A stretch of 64,000 nt of DNA from CAZBGQ01 sp964491515. Its GTDB lineage: Bacteria > Patescibacteriota > Gracilibacteria > UBA1369 > UBA12473. Location of the stretch: contig CAZBGQ010000006.1 in the NCBI GenBank assembly GCA_964491515.1, positions 10,677 through 74,676 of the forward strand, in the 5' to 3' direction. The position numbers and the translations under genes are program-made. Shown here one piece after another: positions 43,024-50,175 of this stretch (position 1 is the stretch's first letter; the number at the start of each line of letters is the position of its first letter). The notes under the pieces were generated by a model. It searched no databases and was not told the origin of the DNA. It saw only the letters and a program-made list of their open reading frames with translations.

Positions 43024-43560
43024 ATGAAACGTCGTTATTCTCAGCTCATTGGACTGCCGCTGGTGGTGAGGGACTCCCCTGTTAAATTGGGGCGCGTATT
43101 CAATCTATTTATGGATCCGGACAAAGGGATATTGGCGGCGATTCAGACAACGCATGCTCAAGTCATTGCACCGGTGGATTTAGGAGAGTTTAAGGGCGAT
43201 GCTTGGGAAGTAAGAGATGAAGACGCGCCCATCCATGAATTGGATTTAGTTCGGCTTCAGACTATTTCGAAAGAGCGTCGTACGTTGATTCGTAAGCAAG
43301 TGATCACGAAGGATGGCACAGAATTGGGGCGAGTAGATGATTTTATGTTGGACATGGCAACTTTAAGCTTAACTCAGTTGCATGTGATCAAAAGAGGGTG
43401 GTTGTTTCGTGTGGTGGGGGAACATTTGATTAATCGTCGTCAAATTCTTGAGATTACCGATCACGCTGTCATTGTTAAAAATCAGCACGTCAAAGGGGTG
43501 AAAGAATTGGAATCATACTGGCAGTTGAAGGAAATGGGCATGCCGATCCCCTCTCATTAG
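43024..43560 (+). CDS. PRC-barrel domain protein
   Basis: 178 aa from the ATG at 43024. A longer open frame to 42937 would overlap the divergent 107-aa gene and adds a basic, unlikely leader, so the shorter start is chosen. Two PRC-barrel-like units are visible: SQLIGLPLVVRDSPVKLGRV and RKQVITKDGTELGRVDDFML, each with the beta pattern ending GRV. PRC-barrels occur in RimM and in photosynthetic and sporulation proteins; here the role is unknown. Confidence 0.75.
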   Translation: MKRRYSQLIGLPLVVRDSPVKLGRVFNLFMDPDKGILAAIQTTHAQVIAPVDLGEFKGDAWEVRDEDAPIHELDLVRLQTISKERRTLIRKQVITKDGTELGRVDDFMLDMATLSLTQLHVIKRGWLFRVVGEHLINRRQILEITDHAVIVKNQHVKGVKELESYWQLKEMGMPIPSH

Positions 43561-43570
43561 GATGAAGTTC

Positions 43571-43604
43571 AAAAAAGGACTGCCCATTGAGAGCAGCCCT
43601 TTTT
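43571..43604. terminator. Bidirectional terminator between PRC-barrel and pilin genes
   Basis: AGGACTGC/GCAGCCCT stem (one A-C mismatch) with a 9-nt loop, flanked by a run of six A on the left and TTTTT on the right, so it can serve both convergent genes. Confidence 0.75.
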
Positions 43605-43623
43605 ATTGTTTCTATTACCGTCG

Positions 43624-44034
43624 TTACGTCGCGGAAATGTCACCAGTTCCAGCGCCTCCGATAACTGTATTGACGATAGCGAAGGAAAGAAGGATCACGA
43701 TGATACCTACGATAGCGTAAAGAAGAATCTTTTTCGCTTTTCCAACATTTTCATCATTACCAGCAGAAGTAACATACAAAATACCACCATAAATGATCAT
43801 GATTGTGGCAAGAAATCCAAGGAAGTACAGGAAGAAGTTAACAATCGTTCGAGCCAAAGTTCGGAAGCTACCTTCGCCACCAGTGGCTTGAGAAATATTG
43901 TCTGGATTATCAAAATCCGAAATAAGCTGGGCATGAACTGGATCAATGCCAAAAACAGAAAGTGCAACGAGTGCAAGAGCCATGAGGCCCAATACAATCG
44001 CTCCGTCTCTCACAAGTGCTCGGGAGGAGGTCAT
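43624..44034 (-). CDS. Mbov_0395/VirB2-like pilin-type membrane protein
   Basis: 136 aa. Signal-peptide-like N-terminus (about 10-36, ending VHAQ), then two hydrophobic helices (about 65-88 and 100-122) joined by a short polar loop (TSAGNDENVGKAKK), the layout of VirB2/TrbC pilins and of the Mbov_0395 family seen in mycoplasmas and CPR bacteria. No other type IV secretion gene is nearby, so it may have a partner elsewhere. Single gene with convergent terminator downstream. Confidence 0.82.
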   Translation of the reverse strand: MTSSRALVRDGAIVLGLMALALVALSVFGIDPVHAQLISDFDNPDNISQATGGEGSFRTLARTIVNFFLYFLGFLATIMIIYGGILYVTSAGNDENVGKAKKILLYAIVGIIVILLSFAIVNTVIGGAGTGDISAT

Positions 44035-44145
44035 ATGTATGGTAGTTAAAATACAAAAATACGATTAAACAAATTATACGTTAAGTTTGAGGATAGAACA
44101 AGAAAAGAAATTGACAACACACTCAATTATGGGTTTTAAAATAGT

Positions 44146-44151
44146 ATAATC
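44146..44151 (+). promoter_or_regulatory. -10 box producing a near-leaderless MBL transcript
   Basis: TATAAT ends 6 nt before the ATG at 44158, so transcription should begin at about the start codon. No good -35 at 17 bp was found. Confidence 0.5.
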
Positions 44152-44157
44152 GCAGCC

Positions 44158-44853
44158 ATGACATCACAATTCACTGAGCGAGAATCGGGTTTTCATTGGC
44201 TAGAAGGCGAATGGGGATGGCCCTCTAAATTCAGCTCCCATAGTTATTTCTTGAAAGGAGAAACCCGGAGCGTTTTAATTGATCCCGGTTGCTCTACGCA
44301 TCGGGTGGGATTGGAAACTTTTTTCCCAAAAGAACAATCACCTGACATGATTGTGGTGACACATGAACATTGGGATCATGTGTGTGCAGTAGATTTTTTC
44401 CCAAAAGCAGAAAAGGCTTGCTCAAGAAATGGATTGAGAGCACTCAATAGAAAGGACGATGATGTCATTCATCATGAACAACGGGGAGAAAAATTGGTCT
44501 CTAAATTCACACGTGGATTGGAAGACGGGGATGTGATTGAGTTGGGTAAATTTAAGCTGGAAATTTTACTGACGCCTGGACACACCGCCGGCAGTTTGTG
44601 TGTGTATGAACCGGAAAGGAAGTGGTTGTTCACGGGGGACAGTTTGTTTTCTCCTCCCATGTTATCCGGCATATTTGAATCTGGTTCACGTGCGGAACAT
44701 ATTCATTCGCTAGAGCGACTTTTTTTGTTGGCAAAAAAACGTGGAGTGGACATGATCTACCCTGGTCATGGTGCATTCATCGAAGGACGTCCGGACTGTC
44801 TAGACGCAATAGCGGAAACGTTAGAGCGGGCAAAGGAGGATATTAGATCTTGA
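44158..44853 (+). CDS. Metallo-beta-lactamase fold hydrolase
   Basis: 231 aa. Metal-binding motif THEHWDHV, then LTPGHTAGSLCVYE, FTGDSLF and the last His in YPGHG; these match glyoxalase II-like hydrolases. Substrate unknown. The coding region converges on murB, overlapping by 11 nt. Near the 3' end (44788-44806) two half-overlapping operator-like palindromes occur. Confidence 0.88.
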   Translation: MTSQFTERESGFHWLEGEWGWPSKFSSHSYFLKGETRSVLIDPGCSTHRVGLETFFPKEQSPDMIVVTHEHWDHVCAVDFFPKAEKACSRNGLRALNRKDDDVIHHEQRGEKLVSKFTRGLEDGDVIELGKFKLEILLTPGHTAGSLCVYEPERKWLFTGDSLFSPPMLSGIFESGSRAEHIHSLERLFLLAKKRGVDMIYPGHGAFIEGRPDCLDAIAETLERAKEDIRS

Positions 44854-45703
44854 CCTCCACGACTTCTTCCTGGAGTTCAATGTTGAATTTTTCTCGGACT
44901 TTTTCTTTGGCAAGATCGCGAAGTGCAAGAATATCGTGAGCGGTCGCATTGCCGGTATTCATGAAAAAGTTAGCATGCTTGGGAGAAATTTGAGCGCCTC
45001 CGATTTGGTGGCCTTTGAGCCCGCATTGATCAATTAACCAGCCGGCTGGTTTGTCGGGAGAGGGATTTTTAAAAAATGATCCTGAGGTACGTCCCGGAGG
45101 TTGTTTGGCCATCCTTTCTTTGGAGGAGACGGATGTGCCTGGCTCTGGCTTGAGCAACAATGTCACAGAGAGCACCACGTCGTGGGTGTCTTTAACCCGA
45201 CTGCCGCGATACCTGAATTCAAGATCTGTTGTCGTGACTGTCCGGACAGCATGCGTGGCCCGATCGTAGATTTGGGCGGAATCAAAAAAGTCCTTAATTT
45301 CTGCGCCAAAACACCCAGCATTTCCGGCCACCGCGCCGCCAATAGTTCCGGGAAGTCCTTCAAAAGGTTCGAGTCCCCCGAGGCCGGCCTCGCGCATTAT
45401 TCGAAGCATGGAAGGCCATTTGGCTCCGGCCTCAGCCACCATCCGCCGACCATCTAAATGCACCGAATCCGCGGCAATCCGCACAATCAATCCGGGAAAA
45501 CCATCATCTGAAAAGAGAACATTACTACCGCCTCCTAAGATAAAAACCGGGATATTTTCCTGGTCTGCATCGGCAAGTAAGCCGGGAAGTTTCGCTAAGT
45601 CAGTGAGGTTGATGAAGTAATCAGCACCTCCTCCCACATTGAACGTGGAATAACCGTGAAGGGGAACATTCTGTTGTAGATCAGGGAAATCGGTGAGTTT
45701 CAT
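44843..45703 (-). CDS. murB: UDP-N-acetylenolpyruvoylglucosamine reductase
   Basis: 286 aa. Reduces the enolpyruvyl group to make UDP-MurNAc with FAD and NADPH. The FAD site is GGGSNVLFSDDGFPG, the catalytic serine region is SGSFFKNP, and HANFFMNTGNATAHDI and the late Glu in LQEEV match MurB. Its partner murA is at 51910. Contains an exact TGTCCGGACA site at 45239-45248. Confidence 0.97.
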   Translation of the reverse strand: MKLTDFPDLQQNVPLHGYSTFNVGGGADYFINLTDLAKLPGLLADADQENIPVFILGGGSNVLFSDDGFPGLIVRIAADSVHLDGRRMVAEAGAKWPSMLRIMREAGLGGLEPFEGLPGTIGGAVAGNAGCFGAEIKDFFDSAQIYDRATHAVRTVTTTDLEFRYRGSRVKDTHDVVLSVTLLLKPEPGTSVSSKERMAKQPPGRTSGSFFKNPSPDKPAGWLIDQCGLKGHQIGGAQISPKHANFFMNTGNATAHDILALRDLAKEKVREKFNIELQEEVVEVKI

Positions 45704-45854
45704 GGGCGCAGTTTATCGAATTTTGGCAGCCGCGTCCACGGGGAGAGAAGACATCCACATAATTCGAATAGTAGGTTTTATCGGATGTATCAGGAGAGCT
45801 TGTCTTTTGCTATGTTTGTGCTTAAATGAAGCCTTACCTATATTTAATTTATTG

Positions 45855-46373
45855 ATGGAAAATTCATCACATCTTGACTCGGGTAATCTCTCCCCAGAAA
45901 TGAGGGCTTTTGTCGGATTTTATAATAGTGGAGAGCTGCCTGGTCCGGGGTGCCGTACTCTGGCTATGGAGGATGTCTATATCACCAGTGGTATCCCTGA
46001 TGTTTTCTGGGATCTCCTTCCCAACTCGGCCATGGTTGTTGATGGATTTTCAAATCCTGGAGAGCTTGATTTTTCCATGCTTTTGAATCGTGACTGGGGC
46101 TTTTTAGCACTTCATTTTGGGCTTAGGAATCCTACGCTTCGTAGCGTTGCTATTGCCTCGAGATCACAAGTTATATTGCAAGAAGTTCAGAAGCCTATAG
46201 AAGATTGTGAAGAAAACTTGTCAGTTGCTTTTCCTGAAGGATTATCGGTTAGAGAGCTATGGGATACTATTCAAAAATTCAAGTTGAGGTGGAGGACAAG
46301 CGGGCTTATTACAAAAGCCCACACTGATGCGTGGCCACGGCTACGTACCCTCGAGTGGTTAAATGATATATAG
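45855..46373 (+). CDS. Hypothetical protein
   Basis: 172 aa from the ATG at 45855 (MENSSHLDSG). A longer frame from 45693 exists but overlaps the murB start and encodes a Cys-rich, unlikely leader. Soluble, no family recognised; contains a Trp-rich core (IPDVFWDLLP, LNRDWGFLALHFG). Followed by tRNA-Thr. Single gene. Confidence 0.5.
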   Translation: MENSSHLDSGNLSPEMRAFVGFYNSGELPGPGCRTLAMEDVYITSGIPDVFWDLLPNSAMVVDGFSNPGELDFSMLLNRDWGFLALHFGLRNPTLRSVAIASRSQVILQEVQKPIEDCEENLSVAFPEGLSVRELWDTIQKFKLRWRTSGLITKAHTDAWPRLRTLEWLNDI

Positions 46374-46446
46374 AAATTATGAGATTGAGTGATTTTCGAG
46401 CTTGAAACTAAGTCTTAAATATGGTTTCATGCAGAACGTTAAGTGA

Positions 46447-46522
46447 GCCACCTTAGCTCAGCTGGTAGAGCAGTCGCCTTGTAAGCGAAAGGTCGTCGGT
46501 TCGATCCCGACAGGTGGCTCCA
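46447..46522 (+). tRNA. tRNA-Thr (anticodon TGT)
   Basis: 76 nt including encoded CCA. Acceptor GCCACCT/AGGTGGC, D-arm GCTC...GAGC, anticodon loop CTTGTAA gives TGT, T-arm GTCGG-TTCGATC-CCGAC. The first anticodon-stem pair is a G-A mismatch. It ends 24 nt before the S-layer gene start codon. Confidence 0.93.
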
Positions 46523-46546
46523 TTTACGATTGATGGAGTTCATTCC

Positions 46547-47629
46547 ATGAGAAAAATATTCCTCATTTTTATCCTCTCCCTGGCATTGATTCATCCGGCA
46601 AATGCTGAGTCACTATTTTCTGATGTATTTGATTCTCATCTGAATAGTTCAGCCATTCAGTATCTTTTTGAGGAAGGAATTGTGGAAGGGTATGGTGATG
46701 GAACATATCGCCCAGACCGGACAATCAATCGCGTAGAATTCACAAAAATTGTATTGGGCGCGGTCACAACTGTGGATGATCTGGATACTTCATTGAGAGA
46801 CTTGGCTCTAACCGATCTTGAAGTAGGAGCTTGGTACATTCCATATATCCGGGAAGGGATGACACGTGCCATGATTGAGGGGTATCCTGATAAAACATTT
46901 CGGCCTGCGAATGAAATAAATTTTGTAGAGGCAGCAAAAATCATTACCATTGCTTTTGATCTAACCCTGATAGAGGCTGATATCTGGTATGAGCCATATG
47001 TGGAGGCATTGGAAAATAAAGGTGCCGTTCCGGAAAGTATTCAGGCTTTTGATCAGTTCATCACGCGTGGAGAAATGTCTGAGATTATTTATCGATTGCG
47101 AGCGGAAATCATCGGCGAAACTCCGGAAGAGAATGGGGACCCAGAAACTCCGGAAGAGACATGGGCTCATTTTGCGCTGAACCACATCAACGGTATTAGA
47201 GCGGAACATGAGAAGCCACCGCTTGTTATGAATGAACGATTGAATGCTATTGCCATGGCGCACAGTAAAGACATGGCTGAGGTTGGAGAGTTGTCGCACG
47301 AAGGATCGTTAGGGGAAACAGCCGATGAACGGATACGACAAGGGAAAGTTCCAGATAGTGAAACGCACACATTCACAACGTTGCCGGTTCCAGAAAACAT
47401 CGGATGGAGCGGTGAAAATGTTGGATTTCGAGGCAGTACTTATGGAGGAGAAACGGTTCAAGATTCGATTGTGTCCATTCACGGACTTTTCATGGATGAG
47501 CCGGTGGACGAATACAATCATCGAACCACCATGCTCAGCACATTGATTCCTTTTAACGAAATTGGAGTCGGAATTTATCTGGATGATGACGGGGTAGTAT
47601 GGATAACTGAAGATTTTATTTCGAGATAA
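46547..47629 (+). CDS. S-layer homology and CAP-domain surface protein
   Basis: 360 aa from the ATG at 46547 (MRKIFLIF...), chosen because a signal peptide (1-19) follows directly; a longer frame begins inside the tRNA. Three SLH modules (about 22-190) include EGYGDGTYRPDRTINRVEF and EGYPDKTFRPANEINFVEA, for wall anchoring. The C-terminal part (about 205-360) is a CAP/SCP domain: LNHINGIRAEH, AMAHSKDMAE, SGENVGF, YNHRTTML. CAP proteins bind sterols or lipids or act as proteases in other systems; the role here is unknown. Confidence 0.88.
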   Translation: MRKIFLIFILSLALIHPANAESLFSDVFDSHLNSSAIQYLFEEGIVEGYGDGTYRPDRTINRVEFTKIVLGAVTTVDDLDTSLRDLALTDLEVGAWYIPYIREGMTRAMIEGYPDKTFRPANEINFVEAAKIITIAFDLTLIEADIWYEPYVEALENKGAVPESIQAFDQFITRGEMSEIIYRLRAEIIGETPEENGDPETPEETWAHFALNHINGIRAEHEKPPLVMNERLNAIAMAHSKDMAEVGELSHEGSLGETADERIRQGKVPDSETHTFTTLPVPENIGWSGENVGFRGSTYGGETVQDSIVSIHGLFMDEPVDEYNHRTTMLSTLIPFNEIGVGIYLDDDGVVWITEDFISR

Positions 47630-47654
47630 TAAAAGCGTATAATCAGTTTGTGGC

Positions 47655-48317
47655 ATGCAATCCAGCCGACGTGGCGAGAAATTGCGATTTATTCCTAAAT
47701 TTCTCACTATGTTAGTTAATTGTATGGATAAAGAAATTATCAGGCTTTATAAAAAGGCTTATTTGAGTGGGCCAAATATTGGTAAAAAATTAGGAATTCA
47801 TTCTAAAAAAGTTTACAAAGTTTTGAAAGCGAATGGTGTTAAATGTCGCCCCGCTGCCGTACAAAATGAAATCCGTTTTCGCAGAACTCCTTTATCTTTT
47901 GATTTCAAGGAGGCAAGAACGAAAAAAGAAAATGATTTACTCATTGCAGCCGCAATGATTTATCTGGGAGAAGGGGCGAAAACAGGGGTGACTGTTGATG
48001 TCGCCAACTCGGATATTATGGTGCATAAGGTTTTTCTGCAATTCTTGCGTAAAATTTGTAGAGTGAAGGAAAAGAAGCTTAGGTTTTATTTATATTGCTT
48101 TGAAAATCAAGATCAGAATAAGTTGATTGATATGTGGGCAAGCGCATTGAATGTGAGAAAAGAAGCCTTCACCAAACCTTATATTCGAAAAAACACAACT
48201 GGAAATAAGAGCCAACGAAAACCTTATGGAGTCTTACATACTAGATATAATGATAAAAGATTACTTGAAAAAATTCTCTCCCTGTGTTCAAATCTAGTGG
48301 CTGACTTGTCAGCATGA
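47655..48317 (+). CDS. HTH plus LAGLIDADG-like homing endonuclease candidate
   Basis: 220 aa (internal starts at 47709 and 47724 possible). The N-terminus holds a homeodomain-like helix-turn-helix (SGPNIGKKLGIHSKKVYKVL). Then AAAMIYLGEGAKTG, which fits a single LAGLIDADG-type motif, followed by ANSDIMVHKVFLQFLRKI and a C-terminal Lys/Arg-rich DNA-binding part. TATAAT at 47638-47643 gives a short leader. It ends 13 nt before the intron-containing tRNA-Tyr, the position expected of an endonuclease that spreads the intron. Family assignment is by eye. Confidence 0.6.
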   Translation: MQSSRRGEKLRFIPKFLTMLVNCMDKEIIRLYKKAYLSGPNIGKKLGIHSKKVYKVLKANGVKCRPAAVQNEIRFRRTPLSFDFKEARTKKENDLLIAAAMIYLGEGAKTGVTVDVANSDIMVHKVFLQFLRKICRVKEKKLRFYLYCFENQDQNKLIDMWASALNVRKEAFTKPYIRKNTTGNKSQRKPYGVLHTRYNDKRLLEKILSLCSNLVADLSA

Positions 48318-48330
48318 TACTTAACAACGT

Positions 48331-48642
48331 GGGCAGGTAGTGAAGCGGTCAAACACGGCAGACTGTCAAAATGGCAGCCCATGAGGGAAACTTCATGGTG
48401 AACTTTCCGGGATAACGGTGAAACCTAAACTCCACTTAGGTGGTGCAAGGCAATACCGTGGGAACCTTACAGGAAGTGAGTCAGCGATGAGGTAGGGAGC
48501 TCCGTAGAGACTAGATACCGGAATACCTAATTCCTGCATGCAGGATATGGTAAAGATATAGTCCGCACCCTTAGGAAACTCTGGGATTATGTGAAATCTG
48601 TTCCTTTCAGGTTCGGGGGTTCGAATCCCTCCCTGCCCACCA
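48331..48642 (+). tRNA. tRNA-Tyr (GTA) interrupted by a group I intron
   Basis: Exon 1 is 48331-48366 and exon 2 is 48594-48642, joined as anticodon loop CTGT|AAA (GTA) on the stem GCAGA/TCTGT. Acceptor stem GGGCAGG/CCTGCCC, discriminator A, encoded CCA. The variable region forms a small arm CCT-TTC-AGG, the class II form expected of bacterial tRNA-Tyr. The T-arm is GGGGG-TTCGAAT-CCCTC. The intron lies after the second anticodon base. Splice sites are inferred from structure, not tested. Confidence 0.9.
48367..48593 (+). ncRNA. Self-splicing group I intron, 227 nt
   Basis: P1 pairs exon CUGU (48363-48366) with intron GCAG (48374-48377), giving the classic U-G at the 5' splice site. The conserved P7 pairing is GACUA (48509-48513) with UAGUC (48559-48563), inside AGACUAGAUACC and AAGAUAUAGUCC. 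P8 carries a perfect CCTGCATGCAGG hairpin (48533-48544). The intron ends in G (omega-G). No open reading frame inside. Confidence 0.88.
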
Positions 48643-48652
48643 GTTTCAGTTC

Positions 48653-48682
48653 AAAAAAGCCCCGCATAAATGCGAGGCTTTT
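48653..48682. terminator. Bidirectional terminator after tRNA-Tyr
   Basis: AAAAAA then GCCCCGCAT/ATGCGAGGC (one C-A mismatch) then TTTT. Serves the tRNA on the plus strand and the convergent SLH gene on the minus strand. Confidence 0.75.
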
Positions 48683-48693
48683 AGAGTAATTAT

Positions 48694-49293
48694 TTAGCAT
48701 TCATCACACGGAAAAGGTTCGTAGCTAGTGTCTTCGTCAAAGGGACCAAACCAGCGATCTTCATCATGTCCGATGTGGATATAAAAGCCCTCGCCACCTC
48801 CGGCCTCGTGGAGGTAAGCTTTATAGATTTCTTCATCATATTTATATTCGCCTTCTAGAGAAAAGGCAGGGGAAAGGTGCCTAACAACACTGCCTGGAGT
48901 GGGGTTGATACCTGCACGTGCCATTAAAATCATTGAATTATAATCACCTAGTTCAAGATCTAGGGAAGAAATATTTTCTAAAACATCATAAAGTTGATCA
49001 GACGTTACATACCGGTGACTTCTCATGGTTCCATAATGGTCCGAAGTGATTACGTCATACATACGATTCATCATCACCGCCATTTCAGCGCGCGTGACTT
49101 GGTTATCCGGGCGAAAGGTATAGTCTTCATATCCCTTAATTATTCCTTTTGTTTGAAGGGCGGAGACAGCTGGTTGATACCAAGGGGCAAAGGAAGACGC
49201 ATCTTGGAATGGTTCCAAGGGGCTTAAAGCAAAGGCAACAGAGCTGAGAGTTAAAAGCAGGCCACCGATGAGCCATAAAAATTTATTAAACAT
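48694..49293 (-). CDS. Secreted SLH-domain protein
   Basis: 199 aa. A signal peptide (1-22, ending AFA) is followed by one clear SLH module (GIIKGYEDYTFRPDNQVTRA, about 50-69). The C-terminal half is acidic with GGGEGFYIHIGHDEDRWFG and ends in CDEC. Probably exported and wall-attached. Single gene with a terminator behind it. Confidence 0.82.
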   Translation of the reverse strand: MFNKFLWLIGGLLLTLSSVAFALSPLEPFQDASSFAPWYQPAVSALQTKGIIKGYEDYTFRPDNQVTRAEMAVMMNRMYDVITSDHYGTMRSHRYVTSDQLYDVLENISSLDLELGDYNSMILMARAGINPTPGSVVRHLSPAFSLEGEYKYDEEIYKAYLHEAGGGEGFYIHIGHDEDRWFGPFDEDTSYEPFPCDEC

Positions 49294-49367
49294 GAGTATA
49301 AGGTTAATAGAATAGGCATGTTCAGAAGTGTATCACGAGAAAAGCATATAAATCTTACGACATAACA

Positions 49368-49393
49368 GAAAAACTCCTCCGAAAGGGGGAGCT
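49368..49393 (-). terminator. Terminator of the lipoprotein gene
   Basis: Minus strand stem CTCCCCC/GGAGGAG with a TTTC loop, imperfect in the centre, followed by TTTTTC. Confidence 0.65.
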
Positions 49394-49418
49394 TCTGCGA
49401 CACCCAGGAGGCTGTAAT

Positions 49419-50096
49419 TTACTGAACGCCTGGCGTTTCTAGTGCGATTGAGCTCACGATTCCTTGAAGGACATCCTGGTCAGCCAAGAAGTTTTCAGGT
49501 TCAGTCACTAATAAGACCACGAAGTTTATCCATGGATTATAAGGGTCCAAGTTGAGTGTTACCCATTCAGTTTTAACCTTTTCTCCATCTAGTTTGCCTT
49601 CGTAGATCTCCCAGGTCACGTCATACGGGCCCATGAGAGCTTCTCCCGAGTCTGTGAGTTCTTTGTGTGTGGATTCACGGTAGGGTTCGATTTGAGAAGC
49701 GACAGAGCGCCAGATGAACAATTTAGTTGGATCATTCTCCTTGTCGGAGGCTGGAACGAACGCCACTTCTGTTTCCTTGGCGCTAACGTTCACCCAACTT
49801 AGAGGGTGGAGAAATTTGAGGCCAATAATATTTGATTCATAAGGAATGTAGTCAGCGGAGACGCAACCTCCATGGAGTTGTTTGATACAAACAGTGTTGT
49901 CCACTACAAATCCAAATTCTTCAATGGTTATAACCTCATCAGTCGTTTCGTCTGTAGCGTCGGCAATTTCTTCGGTGGATGTTTCGGTGTCGTTTTCGCT
50001 GAAAAGAGAAGGTCCTTCGGGGCCGCCAAAACAGCCGGCTAGTAATAGTATGGCAAAAAGAGAGGAAATGAGTGCAAGATATTTAATATGTTTCAT
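49419..50096 (-). CDS. Putative lipoprotein
   Basis: 225 aa. Signal peptide with lipobox LLAGC at residues 18-22, so the mature protein begins at Cys22. A Thr/Glu-rich linker (about 30-58) is followed by a compact domain with two cysteines (TVCIKQLHGGCVS). No enzyme family recognised; probably a surface-exposed binding protein. Single gene. Confidence 0.78.
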   Translation of the reverse strand: MKHIKYLALISSLFAILLLAGCFGGPEGPSLFSENDTETSTEEIADATDETTDEVITIEEFGFVVDNTVCIKQLHGGCVSADYIPYESNIIGLKFLHPLSWVNVSAKETEVAFVPASDKENDPTKLFIWRSVASQIEPYRESTHKELTDSGEALMGPYDVTWEIYEGKLDGEKVKTEWVTLNLDPYNPWINFVVLLVTEPENFLADQDVLQGIVSSIALETPGVQ

Positions 50097-50175
50097 CGAA
50101 AAATGGGTTTAAAAAGACAATAAAGAACGTTCGAATGATAGCAAACGCATTATAAAAAGCAAAAAAATAGAATTT

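Noticed and set aside
44112..44151. TTGACA at 44112 as -35 of the MBL promoter
   Set aside because: The distance to TATAAT at 44146 is 28 bp, far from the usual 17.
48331..48370. Reading the interrupted tRNA as tRNA-Asp (GTC)
   Set aside because: Exon 1 continued straight into the intron gives CTGTCAA, but then the variable region does not fit and the downstream exon has a class II arm. Joining CTGT to AAA gives GTA with TCTGT pairing GCAGA, matching tRNA-Tyr.
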